In this document: in pieces, positions 39,426 to 48,300 of the stretch
How the letters are laid out: every line of letters starts with the position of its first letter
Numbering within the stretch: the first letter of the stretch is position 1
Source of the DNA: Pseudomonas entomophila
GTDB lineage: Bacteria; Pseudomonadota; Gammaproteobacteria; Pseudomonadales; Pseudomonadaceae
Length of the DNA: 64,000 nt
Direction of reading: 5' to 3'
Assembly: GCF_018417595.1 (NCBI RefSeq)
Contig: NZ_CP070982.1
Location: 5,321,001 to 5,385,000, forward strand
The notes under the pieces: model-generated
The model's input: the letters and a program-made list of their open reading frames with translations, nothing else
Database searches by the model: none
What the model was told of the DNA's origin: nothing
Position numbers and translations under genes: made by a program

Positions 39426-40555
39426 CAGGCCTCCGCCACCAGCGCGCGCACATGCGGCAGCTGCCAGAAAGCATCGCGTACCGCCTGGTCGCTGAACCGC
39501 TCGTGAAGGCGTTGCAGCATATGCTGCGCGCACAGCGCGCGCTGCTGCGCATCAAGCCCGGCCATATGTTTCAGGGCCTGGGCCAGCTGCGCGGCGTCGC
39601 CCAACGGGAACAACACGCCCACGCCTTCGACGACTTCGCGGGCGCCGCCGCAAGCGGTGGCCAGCACCGGCACGCCAGCGACCATCGCCTCGAGCAGGAC
39701 CATCCCGAACGGCTCGTGGTCCGAGCTAAGGGCAAATACATCGAACGCCTGGAAATAGCGGCGGGCATCCGGCACTTGGCCGAGAAAATCGACCTGGTCG
39801 GCGACCCCCAGCTCGACGGCCTGCGCCTTGAGCTTCGCCTCCAGGCGCCCTTTGCCGAGAATCGCCAGGCGCGCACCGGCAGGCAGCCCCGGCAGCGCTT
39901 CGGCAAAGCCGCGCAGCAAGGTGGCCTGATCCTTGTCCGGGTGCAGGCGCCCGACGTTACCCACGACCCAGGCCTGCTCATCCAGCCCCAGGGCCCGCCG
40001 CGCCTCGTCGCGCGGCACCAGGGTGGCCTGCAACGCCGCGACATCGACACGGTTGTACAGGGTCTGGATACGCTCGTCCGGCCACTGCGCCAGGCAACGG
40101 CGCATGTCGTCGCGCACTGCATCCGACACACCCAGCAGGCTCAGGCGCCTGCGGAACAGGTTGGCGAACAGGCGCCGCCCCTTGCGCTGGTAGTCGCCGA
40201 AGGCGTGATGCACGCCGATCACCGGCAAGCCGGTGCCCAGCAGTGCCACGTAGATCGGCTTGAAGCGGTGGGCGATGCAGAAACTGAAATTGCGCTGCGC
40301 GGCGATCTTGCGCAGCGCACGGATCGCGCCCAGCTTCAGGCCGCGCACGGCCTTGGAGCTGAACTCGAGAAACAGCACCTCGTCCGAGGCGCAGCCGGCC
40401 GCGACCTGCGCGTCGGCTGCCCCGGTGAGAAAGACGGTGGTGACCTTGTAGCCGCTGCCCTGGAACAGGCTGGCATATTGACGGGCGCAATCGAGGAACG
40501 GCCCGTCATAGCCATGGCAGAACTGCAGGATCCGGGGTTCAGAGCGGCTGGTCAT
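39425..40555 (-). CDS. wapH: Glycosyltransferase family 4, WapH-like
   Basis: A GT-B glycosyltransferase of about 376 residues. The C-terminal GT4 motifs are NVGRLHPDKDQATLLRGFAE, LAILGKGRLEAKLK and the E-x7-E in DHEPFGMVLLEAM. Its neighbours (carbamoyltransferase upstream, mig-14 downstream) match WapH (PA5004) of the P. aeruginosa core locus. The start may be the ATG at 40555 (MTSRSEPRIL) or 40570; either one overlaps the end of the carbamoyltransferase gene. Confidence 0.78.
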   Translation of the reverse strand: MTSRSEPRILQFCHGYDGPFLDCARQYASLFQGSGYKVTTVFLTGAADAQVAAGCASDEVLFLEFSSKAVRGLKLGAIRALRKIAAQRNFSFCIAHRFKPIYVALLGTGLPVIGVHHAFGDYQRKGRRLFANLFRRRLSLLGVSDAVRDDMRRCLAQWPDERIQTLYNRVDVAALQATLVPRDEARRALGLDEQAWVVGNVGRLHPDKDQATLLRGFAEALPGLPAGARLAILGKGRLEAKLKAQAVELGVADQVDFLGQVPDARRYFQAFDVFALSSDHEPFGMVLLEAMVAGVPVLATACGGAREVVEGVGVLFPLGDAAQLAQALKHMAGLDAQQRALCAQHMLQRLHERFSDQAVRDAFWQLPHVRALVAEA

Positions 40556-42296
40556 ACGGCGCCGCGCCATCCTTGACCACCAGGATGTCTTCCATGATCA
40601 GGTACTGCAGATCCGAGCCGAAGAACATGTTCAGGGCGTCGGTCGGCGAGCAGATCATGGGTTCGCCACGGCGGTTGAGCGAGGTGTTCAGCGACACGCC
40701 GTTGCCGGTCAGCTCTTCCAGTGCCTTCATCATGTCGTAGTAGCGCGGGTTGTACTCGCGTTTGAGCACCTGGGCACGGGAAGTGCCGTCCTCGTGCACC
40801 ACTTCCGGCACGCGGGTCTTCCACTCTTCAGCCACTTCGAAGGTGAAGGTCATGAACGGCGCCGGGTGGTCGATCTTGATCATCTGCGGCGCGACGGTGT
40901 CGAGCATCGACGGGCAGAAAGGCCTCCAGCGCTCGCGGAACTTGATCTGGTGGTTGATGCGGTCGGCCACGCCTTCCACGCTTGGGCAACCGATGATCGA
41001 GCGACCACCGAGCGCGCGCGGGCCGAACTCCATGCGACCCTGGAACCAGGCCACCGGGTTGCCGTCGACCATGATCTTGGCGATCTGCTCAGGCATGTTC
41101 TCGAGCTTGCGCCATTTCGGCTGGCTCGGGTGGCGGGCACAGGCGGCAATCACGTCTTCGTTGGAGTATGCAGGGCCGAGATAGACGTGTTCCATCTTCT
41201 CGACCGGCACGCCACGGGCGTGGGACACGTAAGCAGCGGCACCCACCGCGGTACCAGCGTCACCGGAAGCCGGCTGGACGAACAGCTCTTTCACGTCGTC
41301 ACGGGCGATGATCTTCTGGTTGAGCTTGACGTTCAGCGCACAGCCACCGGCGAAGGCCAGCTTGCCGGTTTCCTTCAACGTGTCGCCCAGGTAGTGGTCG
41401 ATCATCTGCAGGGCGAGTTTCTCGAACAGCGCCTGCATGCTCGCCGCGTAGTGGATGTACGGCTCGTCGGCGATGTCGCCTTCACGTTTCGGGCCCAGCC
41501 ACTCGATCAGCTTGGGCGAGAAGTAGAAGCCCTTGCCCTTCTCTTTATAGCGGCGCAGGCCGATGACGTTGGCGTACTCGGTGTTGATCACCAGTTCGCC
41601 GTTTTCGAAGCTGGCCAGGCGCGAGAAATCGTACTTGCTGGCATCGCCGTACGGCGCCATGCCCATGACCTTGAACTCGCCGTCGAGCATCTCGAAGCCG
41701 AGGAACTCGGTGATTGCGCCATACAGGCCACCCAGCGAGTCCGGATCGAAGAATTCCTTGATCTTGTGGATCTTGCCGTTTTCGCCGTAGCCGAAGAAGG
41801 TGGTGGCGTACTCACCCTTGCCGTCGATACCGAGGATCGCGGTCTTCTCCTTGAAGCCCGAGCAGTGGTAGGCGCTGGAGGCGTGGGCAAGGTGGTGCTC
41901 GACCGGCTCGATCTTGATCTTCTTCGGGTCGAAGCCCAGTTGCTCCAGGCACCAGACGATCTTCTTGCGGTAGCGCTTGTAGCGGCGGTTGCCCATCAGC
42001 AGCGCGTCGAGGGCGCGGTCCGGGGCGTACCAGTAGCGCTTGGCATAGTGCCAGCGGGCCTTGCCGAACAGGCTGATCGGGGCGAAGGGAATCGCCACCA
42101 CGTCAACGTCCGATGGCTTGATGCCGGCCTGCTCCAGGCAGAACTTCGCCGACTCGTAGGGCATGCGGTTCTTCGCATGCTTGTCACGCACGAAGCGCTC
42201 TTCTTCGGCGGCGGCAATCAGCTTGCCGTCGATGTACAGGGCCGCGGAAGGGTCATGGCTAAGGGCGCCGGACAGGCCAAGAATCGTCAGTGCCAA
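40539..42296 (-). CDS. NodU/CmcH-family carbamoyltransferase (LPS core)
   Basis: A 585-residue O-carbamoyltransferase. The N-terminal half is an ASKHA/Kae1-like domain (LGLSGALSHDPSAAL; metal-binding His residues in EHHLAHASSAYHCSG), and the C-terminal part is the YrdC-like-linked region (QGRMEFGPRALGGRSI). It probably adds the carbamoyl group known on heptose II of the Pseudomonas inner core, using carbamoyl phosphate and ATP. First gene of the minus-strand LPS operon. The start codon is TTG at 42296, supported by GAGAGG 8 nt upstream. Confidence 0.9.
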   Translation of the reverse strand: MALTILGLSGALSHDPSAALYIDGKLIAAAEEERFVRDKHAKNRMPYESAKFCLEQAGIKPSDVDVVAIPFAPISLFGKARWHYAKRYWYAPDRALDALLMGNRRYKRYRKKIVWCLEQLGFDPKKIKIEPVEHHLAHASSAYHCSGFKEKTAILGIDGKGEYATTFFGYGENGKIHKIKEFFDPDSLGGLYGAITEFLGFEMLDGEFKVMGMAPYGDASKYDFSRLASFENGELVINTEYANVIGLRRYKEKGKGFYFSPKLIEWLGPKREGDIADEPYIHYAASMQALFEKLALQMIDHYLGDTLKETGKLAFAGGCALNVKLNQKIIARDDVKELFVQPASGDAGTAVGAAAYVSHARGVPVEKMEHVYLGPAYSNEDVIAACARHPSQPKWRKLENMPEQIAKIMVDGNPVAWFQGRMEFGPRALGGRSIIGCPSVEGVADRINHQIKFRERWRPFCPSMLDTVAPQMIKIDHPAPFMTFTFEVAEEWKTRVPEVVHEDGTSRAQVLKREYNPRYYDMMKALEELTGNGVSLNTSLNRRGEPMICSPTDALNMFFGSDLQYLIMEDILVVKDGAAPYDQPL

Positions 42297-42400
42297 GGGT
42301 CTAGCCTCTCAAATCGGTAGAAATGCGCCAGCGGCCTCTTGGGCGGATGGCGGCTAAAGGGCGGGATTATAACGCAAAGATCAAGGACACACTGCCCCCT

Positions 42401-42530
42401 TGTAGGAGCGGCCTTGTGCCGCGAAAGGGGCGCGAAGCGGCCCCAGGCTTTCAGCGTCGCCAGCGAAATCGCCGGGGCTGCTACGCAGCCCTTTCCGGCC
42501 GGTCCGACGCCTCGGCAAGGCCGCTCCACA
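42401..42530. repeat. Degenerate REP pair
   Basis: A full REP arm TGTAGGAGCGGCCTTGTGCC at 42401 and a decayed inverted arm TCGGCAAGGCCGCTCC near 42513, about 85 nt apart. The rest of this 250-bp gap (42297-42547) shows no gene. Confidence 0.65.
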
Positions 42531-42547
42531 GGGGCACGCGCCGCGGC

Positions 42548-43384
42548 TTATTCGGCGATCAACCAGTCCATGCGGAAGCTGCCCGCAGTCTGCGCCAGTT
42601 CCTTGGCCAGCCAGGGCAGCAGCGCCTTGAGCTCGTCTTCCAGGCCCCACGGCGGGTTGGCGATGGCCAGGCCCGAACCGTTCAGGCCCTGCGGGCTGTC
42701 CTGGTGATGAACATACAGCTCGACCCGCAGCAGCTTGGGCGCGCCCGTGCTGGTCAGGTCCTGGTAGAAGCGGGTCAGCGAGCGCTGGTCCTTGATCGGG
42801 TACCAGATCGCCGCGACGGTCTGGCGCATGCGACCGATCGCCTCTTTCATGGCCACGGTGCAACGCTTGAGCTCGTCGGCCTGCTCGAACGGCGGGTCGA
42901 TCAGCATGATCGCGCGCTTTTCCTGCACCGGCAGCAGCGCCCGCGGGATATGCCAGCCCTCGCCAAGGTGAACGGTGACCCGCGGGTCCTTCTTCATGTT
43001 TTCCTTGAGCAGCGCCCCGTCTTCAGGGTGCTTCTCGTTGAGCAGGGCGCGGTCCTGCTGACGCATCAGCCGGCGGGCCAGCTCGGGCGAACCCGGGTAG
43101 TAGCGCAGCTCGCCGTCCTGATTCAGGCGCTTGATGATGCGCAGGTAGTCGGCGGTCACTTCCGGCAGGTCGTCGCGCCCCCACAGGCGGGCGACACCTT
43201 CGAGGTATTCGCCGGTGCGGGTCGCCTGGTCGCCTTGCAGGTCATAGAGGCCCAGGCCGGCGTGGGTGTCGATGTAGGCGAACGGCTGCTCCTTGCGCGA
43301 CATCAGGGCGATGAGGCGGGTGAGCACGATGTGCTTGAGGACGTCGGCGTGGTTGCCGGCGTGGAAGGCGTGACGATAATTCAT
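42548..43384 (-). CDS. rlmJ: 23S rRNA (adenine(2030)-N6)-methyltransferase RlmJ
   Basis: SAM-dependent methyltransferase that modifies A2030 of 23S rRNA. The 278-residue protein starts MNYRHAFHAGNHADVLKH, the conserved RlmJ N terminus, has IDTHAGLGLYDL as SAM-binding motif I and the catalytic motif LIDPPFEQ (DPPY/F type). CAGGAG precedes the ATG. Single gene flanked by repeats. Confidence 0.95.
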   Translation of the reverse strand: MNYRHAFHAGNHADVLKHIVLTRLIALMSRKEQPFAYIDTHAGLGLYDLQGDQATRTGEYLEGVARLWGRDDLPEVTADYLRIIKRLNQDGELRYYPGSPELARRLMRQQDRALLNEKHPEDGALLKENMKKDPRVTVHLGEGWHIPRALLPVQEKRAIMLIDPPFEQADELKRCTVAMKEAIGRMRQTVAAIWYPIKDQRSLTRFYQDLTSTGAPKLLRVELYVHHQDSPQGLNGSGLAIANPPWGLEDELKALLPWLAKELAQTAGSFRMDWLIAE

Positions 43385-43436
43385 GGCGACTCCTGCGGGG
43401 GCGGCAAGTTTACCTTGCCTGCAGGAGACACAAAAG

Positions 43437-43504
43437 CATCGCGGGGCAAGCCCGCTCCCACAAATTCCTGCAAAGGCTCGTGGGAGCGGGCTTGCCCCGC
43501 GATG
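43437..43504. repeat. REP/REPIN inverted pair
   Basis: Perfect 25-bp arms (43437-43461, 43480-43504), CATCGCGGGGCAAGCCCGC and complement, separated by 18 nt, between rlmJ and putP. Confidence 0.88.
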
Positions 43505-43518
43505 GATTCAGCGCCGAA

Positions 43519-44997
43519 TCACTTGTCGGCGTGATACGCCGCATCAGCCGTTTCGAAGCGCGAAACCATGCTCTTCGACGGGCTGCCCAGCTTGCTCACC
43601 ACCAAAATGGCGATGCTGGCGAACAGGAAGCCCGGAATGATTTCGTACAGGCCCAGGCCCACGTAGTTCTTCCACAGGATCACGGTCAGTGCACCAACCA
43701 CGATACCGGCCAACGCGCCGTTGCGGGTCATGCCTTTCCACAGCACCGAGATCAGCACCACCGGACCGAAGGCGGCACCAAAGCCAGCCCAGGCATAGGC
43801 CACCAGGCCCAGCACGCGGTTTTCCGGATTGGAGGCCATGGCGATGGCGATCAGCGCAACGGCCAGCACCATCAGGCGGCCGACCCATACCAGCTCTTTC
43901 TGCGAAGCGTTCTTGCGCAGGAACGACTTGTAGAAGTCCTCGGTCAGGGCGCTCGAGCACACCAGCAGCTGACAGCTCAGGGTGCTCATTACCGCGGCCA
44001 GGATGGCCGACAGCAAGATACCGGCAATCCATGGATTGAACAGGATCTTGGCCAGCTCGATGAACACACGCTCGTGGTTCTCGGTGACCGGGCCCGCCAG
44101 GTCAGGGTGCGCCGAGAAGTAGGCGATACCGAAGAAGCCGACGGCGCAGGTGCCGCCCAGGCACAGGATCATCCAGGTCATGGAAATGCGGCGGGCATTG
44201 GCGATCGATTTCACCGAATCAGCGGCCATGAAGCGCGCCAGGATGTGCGGCTGGCCGAAGTAGCCCAGGCCCCAGCCCATCAACGAGATGATGCCGATGA
44301 AGGTAGCGCCCTTGAACATGTCGAAGTGAGCCGGGTTCACCGCCTCGATCGCCATGAACGTGGTGTCGAAGCCACCGGTGGAGATCAGCACGATCACCGG
44401 GGTCAGAATCAACGCGAAGATCATCAGCGAGGCCTGCACGGTATCGGTCCAGCTCACCGCCAGGAAACCACCGACGAAGGTATAGGCGATGGTCGCCGCG
44501 GCGCCGGCCCACAGGGCGGTTTCGTACGGCATGTCGAAGGTGCTTTCGAACAGGCGGGCACCGGCGACGATGCCAGAGGCGCAGTAGATGGTGAAGAACA
44601 CCAGGATGACGATCGCGGAAATGATCCGCAGCAGCCCGGTCTTGTCCTCGAAGCGGCTGGAGAAGTAGTCCGGCAGCGTCAGGGCGTCACCGTTGTGCTC
44701 GGTCTGCACGCGCAGACGGCCGGCGACGAACAGCCAGTTCAGGTAGGCACCGACGGTCAGGCCGATGGCGATCCAGGCCTCGGAAAGGCCCGCGAAGTAG
44801 ATGGCGCCCGGCAGGCCCATCAGCAACCAGCCGCTCATGTCCGATGCACCGGCGGAAAGCGCGGTGACCACGCTGCCGAGGCTACGGCCGCCGAGAATGT
44901 AGTCGGAGAGGTTCTTGGTGGAGCGATAGGCGGCGAAGCCGATCAGCACCATTGCCGCGATGTAGACCACGAAGGTGATCGTTAGTGGATTGCCCAT
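43519..44997 (-). CDS. putP: Sodium/proline symporter PutP
   Basis: A 492-residue SSS-family transporter (about 13 membrane segments) that imports proline with Na+. Typical segments are ADFRSTKNLSDYILGGR-like RSTKNLSDYILGGRSL, LSAGASDMSGWLLMGLPG near the N terminus and ILAAVMSTLSCQLLVCSS (Na+ site region) in the middle. Divergent from putA across a shared control region with several GTTGCA sites, so PutA probably represses it when proline is absent. AGGG lies 8 nt before the ATG. Confidence 0.96.
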   Translation of the reverse strand: MGNPLTITFVVYIAAMVLIGFAAYRSTKNLSDYILGGRSLGSVVTALSAGASDMSGWLLMGLPGAIYFAGLSEAWIAIGLTVGAYLNWLFVAGRLRVQTEHNGDALTLPDYFSSRFEDKTGLLRIISAIVILVFFTIYCASGIVAGARLFESTFDMPYETALWAGAAATIAYTFVGGFLAVSWTDTVQASLMIFALILTPVIVLISTGGFDTTFMAIEAVNPAHFDMFKGATFIGIISLMGWGLGYFGQPHILARFMAADSVKSIANARRISMTWMILCLGGTCAVGFFGIAYFSAHPDLAGPVTENHERVFIELAKILFNPWIAGILLSAILAAVMSTLSCQLLVCSSALTEDFYKSFLRKNASQKELVWVGRLMVLAVALIAIAMASNPENRVLGLVAYAWAGFGAAFGPVVLISVLWKGMTRNGALAGIVVGALTVILWKNYVGLGLYEIIPGFLFASIAILVVSKLGSPSKSMVSRFETADAAYHADK

Positions 44998-45069
44998 GAG
45001 TTGTGCCCTGGCGTTGTTTTTATCTCTTGCGAACCGCCGTGCACGACGACGGTTGCACCCAGGCGGCGC

Positions 45070-45099
45070 ATCCTATGCAACAACATGAACGAGGTGCAA
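45070..45099 (-). promoter_or_regulatory. Candidate putP promoter inside PutA sites
   Basis: On the minus strand TTGCAC (45099-45094), 18 nt, TAGGAT (45075-45070). The -35 element lies within one GTTGCA operator and the spacer contains another, so bound PutA would block RNA polymerase. Confidence 0.42.
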
Positions 45100-45283
45100 C
45101 CATTTTTCATTTGCAAGTTGCACCCAGTCATGATTTTTCAGACAAAGCCTCTTTTTTGCTCCTTTTCGGAGCAAACATCGCGTTTTACATAAGCAAATGC
45201 ACCAAAACACCCCCTTTTAGCTATCCAAAAACGTCCTTCAGACGAGTTGCACCTTTGTCATGAAGATTTCGGGTTGCACCCGG

Positions 45284-45313
45284 TTGCACCCGAATTGTCC
45301 TACAGGCTAATCT
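45284..45313 (+). promoter_or_regulatory. Candidate putA promoter overlapping a PutA site
   Basis: TTGCAC (45284-45289), 18 nt, TAATCT (45308-45313). The -35 overlaps the GTTGCA at 45283-45288, the same design as on the putP side. Confidence 0.42.
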
Positions 45314-45359
45314 TGCCTCCAGCTTAGGCCACGCCCGTGGCCAATAACGAGGATAAGAA

Positions 45360-48300
45360 ATGGCGACGACCACCCTTGGGGTCAAACTCGACGACCCGAC
45401 CCGTGAGCGACTCAAAGCAGCTGCGCAGTCCATCGACCGCACGCCGCACTGGTTGATCAAGCAAGCGATCTTCAACTATCTCGAGAAGCTCGAGGGTGGC
45501 GCCACCCTGAACGAACTCAACGGCCATGTCGCCAACCTCGGCGATGACGCCGGTGAGGTTGCCACCGACCACGCCCATCAATGCTTCCTGGAATTCGCCG
45601 AAAGCATCCTGCCGCAATCGGTGCTGCGCTCGGCGATCACCGCCGCCTACCGCCGCCCCGAGCAGGAAGTCGTGCCCATGCTGCTGGAGCAGGCACGCCT
45701 GCCGGCCGCGCAAGCTGAAGCCACCAACAAGCTGGCCGCGAGCCTCGCCGACAAGCTGCGCAACCAGAAGAGCGCCGGCGGCCGTGCCGGCATCGTCCAG
45801 GGCCTGCTGCAGGAATTCTCCCTGTCCTCGCAGGAGGGCGTGGCGCTGATGTGCCTGGCCGAAGCCTTGCTGCGCATCCCCGACAAAGGCACCCGCGATG
45901 CGCTGATCCGCGACAAGATCAGCACCGGCAACTGGCAGCCGCACCTGGGCAACAGCCCGTCGCTGTTCGTCAACGCCGCCACCTGGGGCCTGCTGCTGAC
46001 CGGCAAGCTGGTCAGCACCCACAACGAGTCCGGCCTGACCTCCTCGCTCACCCGCATCATCGGCAAGAGCGGCGAGCCGATGATCCGCAAGGGCGTCGAC
46101 ATGGCCATGCGCCTGATGGGCGAGCAGTTCGTCACCGGCGAAACCATCGCCGAGGCCCTGGCCAATGCCAGCAAGTTCGAGAGCAAAGGCTTCCGCTACA
46201 GCTATGACATGCTCGGCGAAGCGGCCCTGACCGAACACGACGCGCAGAAGTACCTGGCCTCCTACGAGCAGGCGATCCACTCGATCGGCAAGGCCTCCCA
46301 CGGCCGCGGTATCTATGAAGGCCCGGGCATCTCGATCAAGCTCTCGGCCCTGCACCCGCGCTACAGCCGCGCCCAGTACGAGCGCGTGATGAACGAGCTG
46401 TACCCGCGCCTGCTGTCGCTCACGCTGCTGGCCAAGCAGTACGACATCGGCCTGAACATCGACGCCGAAGAGGCCGACCGCCTGGAGCTGTCGCTGGACC
46501 TGCTCGAGCGCCTGTGCTTCGAACCGTCGCTGGCCGGCTGGAACGGTATCGGCTTCGTTATCCAGGCCTACCAGAAGCGCTGTCCGTACGTGATCGACTA
46601 CGTCATCGACCTGGCCAAGCGCAGCCGCCACCGCCTGATGATCCGCCTGGTGAAAGGCGCCTACTGGGACAGCGAGATCAAGCGCGCCCAAGTCGAAGGC
46701 CTGGAAGGCTACCCGGTCTACACCCGCAAGGTGTACACCGACGTCTCCTACATTGCCTGCGCCCGCAAGCTGCTGTCGGTACCGGAAGCCATCTACCCGC
46801 AGTTCGCCACCCACAACGCCCACACCCTGTCGGCCATCTACCAGATCGCCGGGCAGAACTACTACCCGGGCCAGTACGAGTTCCAGTGCCTGCACGGCAT
46901 GGGCGAGCCGCTGTACGAACAAGTAGTGGGCAAGGTCTCCGAAGGCAAGCTGAACCGTCCGTGCCGTGTGTACGCGCCGGTCGGCACCCACGAAACCCTG
47001 CTGGCCTACCTGGTTCGCCGCCTGCTGGAAAACGGCGCCAACACCTCGTTCGTCAACCGCATCGCCGACCACTCGATCTCCATCCAGGAACTGGTCGCCG
47101 ACCCGGTCGCCAGCATCGAACGCATGGGCACCCAGGAAGGCAGCATTGGCCTGCCGCACCCGCGCATCCCGATGCCGCGCGAGCTGTATGGCAGCGAGCG
47201 GGCCAACTCGGCCGGTATCGACATGGCCAACGAACACCGCCTGGCGTCGCTGTCCTGCGCCCTGCTGGCCACCGCCCATAACGACTGGAAAGCCGCCCCG
47301 CTGCTGGGCTGCACCGCCAGTGAGCAACCCGCTGCCGCGGTACTCAACCCGGCCGACCACCGCGATATCGTGGGTCACGTACAAGAGGCCACCGTCGCCG
47401 ACGTCGACAACGCCATCCAGTGCGCGCTGAACGCCGCGCCGATCTGGCAGGCCACCCCGCCGGCCGAGCGCGCCGCGATCCTCGAACGCGCCGCCGACCT
47501 GATGGAAGCTGACATCCAGCCACTGATGGGCCTGCTGGTGCGCGAAGCCGGCAAGACCTTCGCCAACGCCATCGCCGAAGTGCGCGAGGCCGTGGACTTC
47601 CTGCGCTACTACGCGGTGCAGGCACGCAACGACCTGCGCAACGACAACTGCCGCCCGCTGGGCCCGGTGGTCTGCATCAGCCCGTGGAACTTCCCACTGG
47701 CGATCTTCTCCGGCCAGGTGGCCGCGGCCCTGGCTGCCGGTAACCCGGTGCTGGCCAAACCGGCCGAACAAACCCCGCTGGTCGCCGCCCAGGCCGTGCG
47801 CCTGCTGCTGGAAGCTGGCATCCCCGAAGGCGTGCTGCAACTGCTGCCGGGCCAGGGGGAAACCGTCGGTGCCGGCCTGGTCGGCGACGAACGCGTCAAG
47901 GGCGTGATGTTCACCGGTTCCACCGAAGTCGCCCGTCTGCTGCAGCGCAACATCGCCGGCCGCCTGGACAACCAGGGCCGTCCGATCCCGCTGATCGCCG
48001 AAACCGGTGGCCAGAACGCCATGATCGTCGATTCCTCGGCGCTGACCGAGCAGGTGGTGATCGACGTGGTGTCCTCCGCGTTCGACAGTGCCGGCCAGCG
48101 TTGCTCGGCCCTGCGCGTGCTGTGCCTGCAGGAAGACTCAGCCGACCGTGTGATCGAAATGCTCAAGGGCGCCATGGCCGAAAGCCGCCTGGGCAACCCC
48201 GAGCGCCTGTCCGTGGACATCGGCCCGGTGATCGACGCCGAAGCCAAGGCCGGCATCGAGAAGCACATCCAGGGCATGCGCGACAAAGGCCGCACCGTTT

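Larger units (their letters stand above)
44998..45359. promoter_or_regulatory. putP-putA control region with seven GTTGCA (PutA operator) sites
   Basis: The 362-bp region is AT-rich and holds seven copies of the PutA operator core GTTGCA or its complement TGCAAC: 45052-45057(+), 45076-45081(-), 45095-45100(-), 45117-45122(+), 45246-45251(+), 45273-45278(+) and 45283-45288(+). Four cluster on the putP side and three on the putA side, with about 120 bp of AT-rich DNA between them, which would suit looping. GTTGCA is the sequence known to bind the ribbon-helix-helix domain of E. coli PutA. No gene is seen here. Confidence 0.8.

Noticed and set aside
45001-45263. Small open frames (63-86 codons) in the putP-putA gap
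   Set aside because: They run through the operator sites, lack ribosome binding sites and match nothing known to me.
45324-47840. Long minus-strand open frame (838 codons) opposite putA
   Set aside because: Shadow of putA, which has clear domains throughout on the plus strand.
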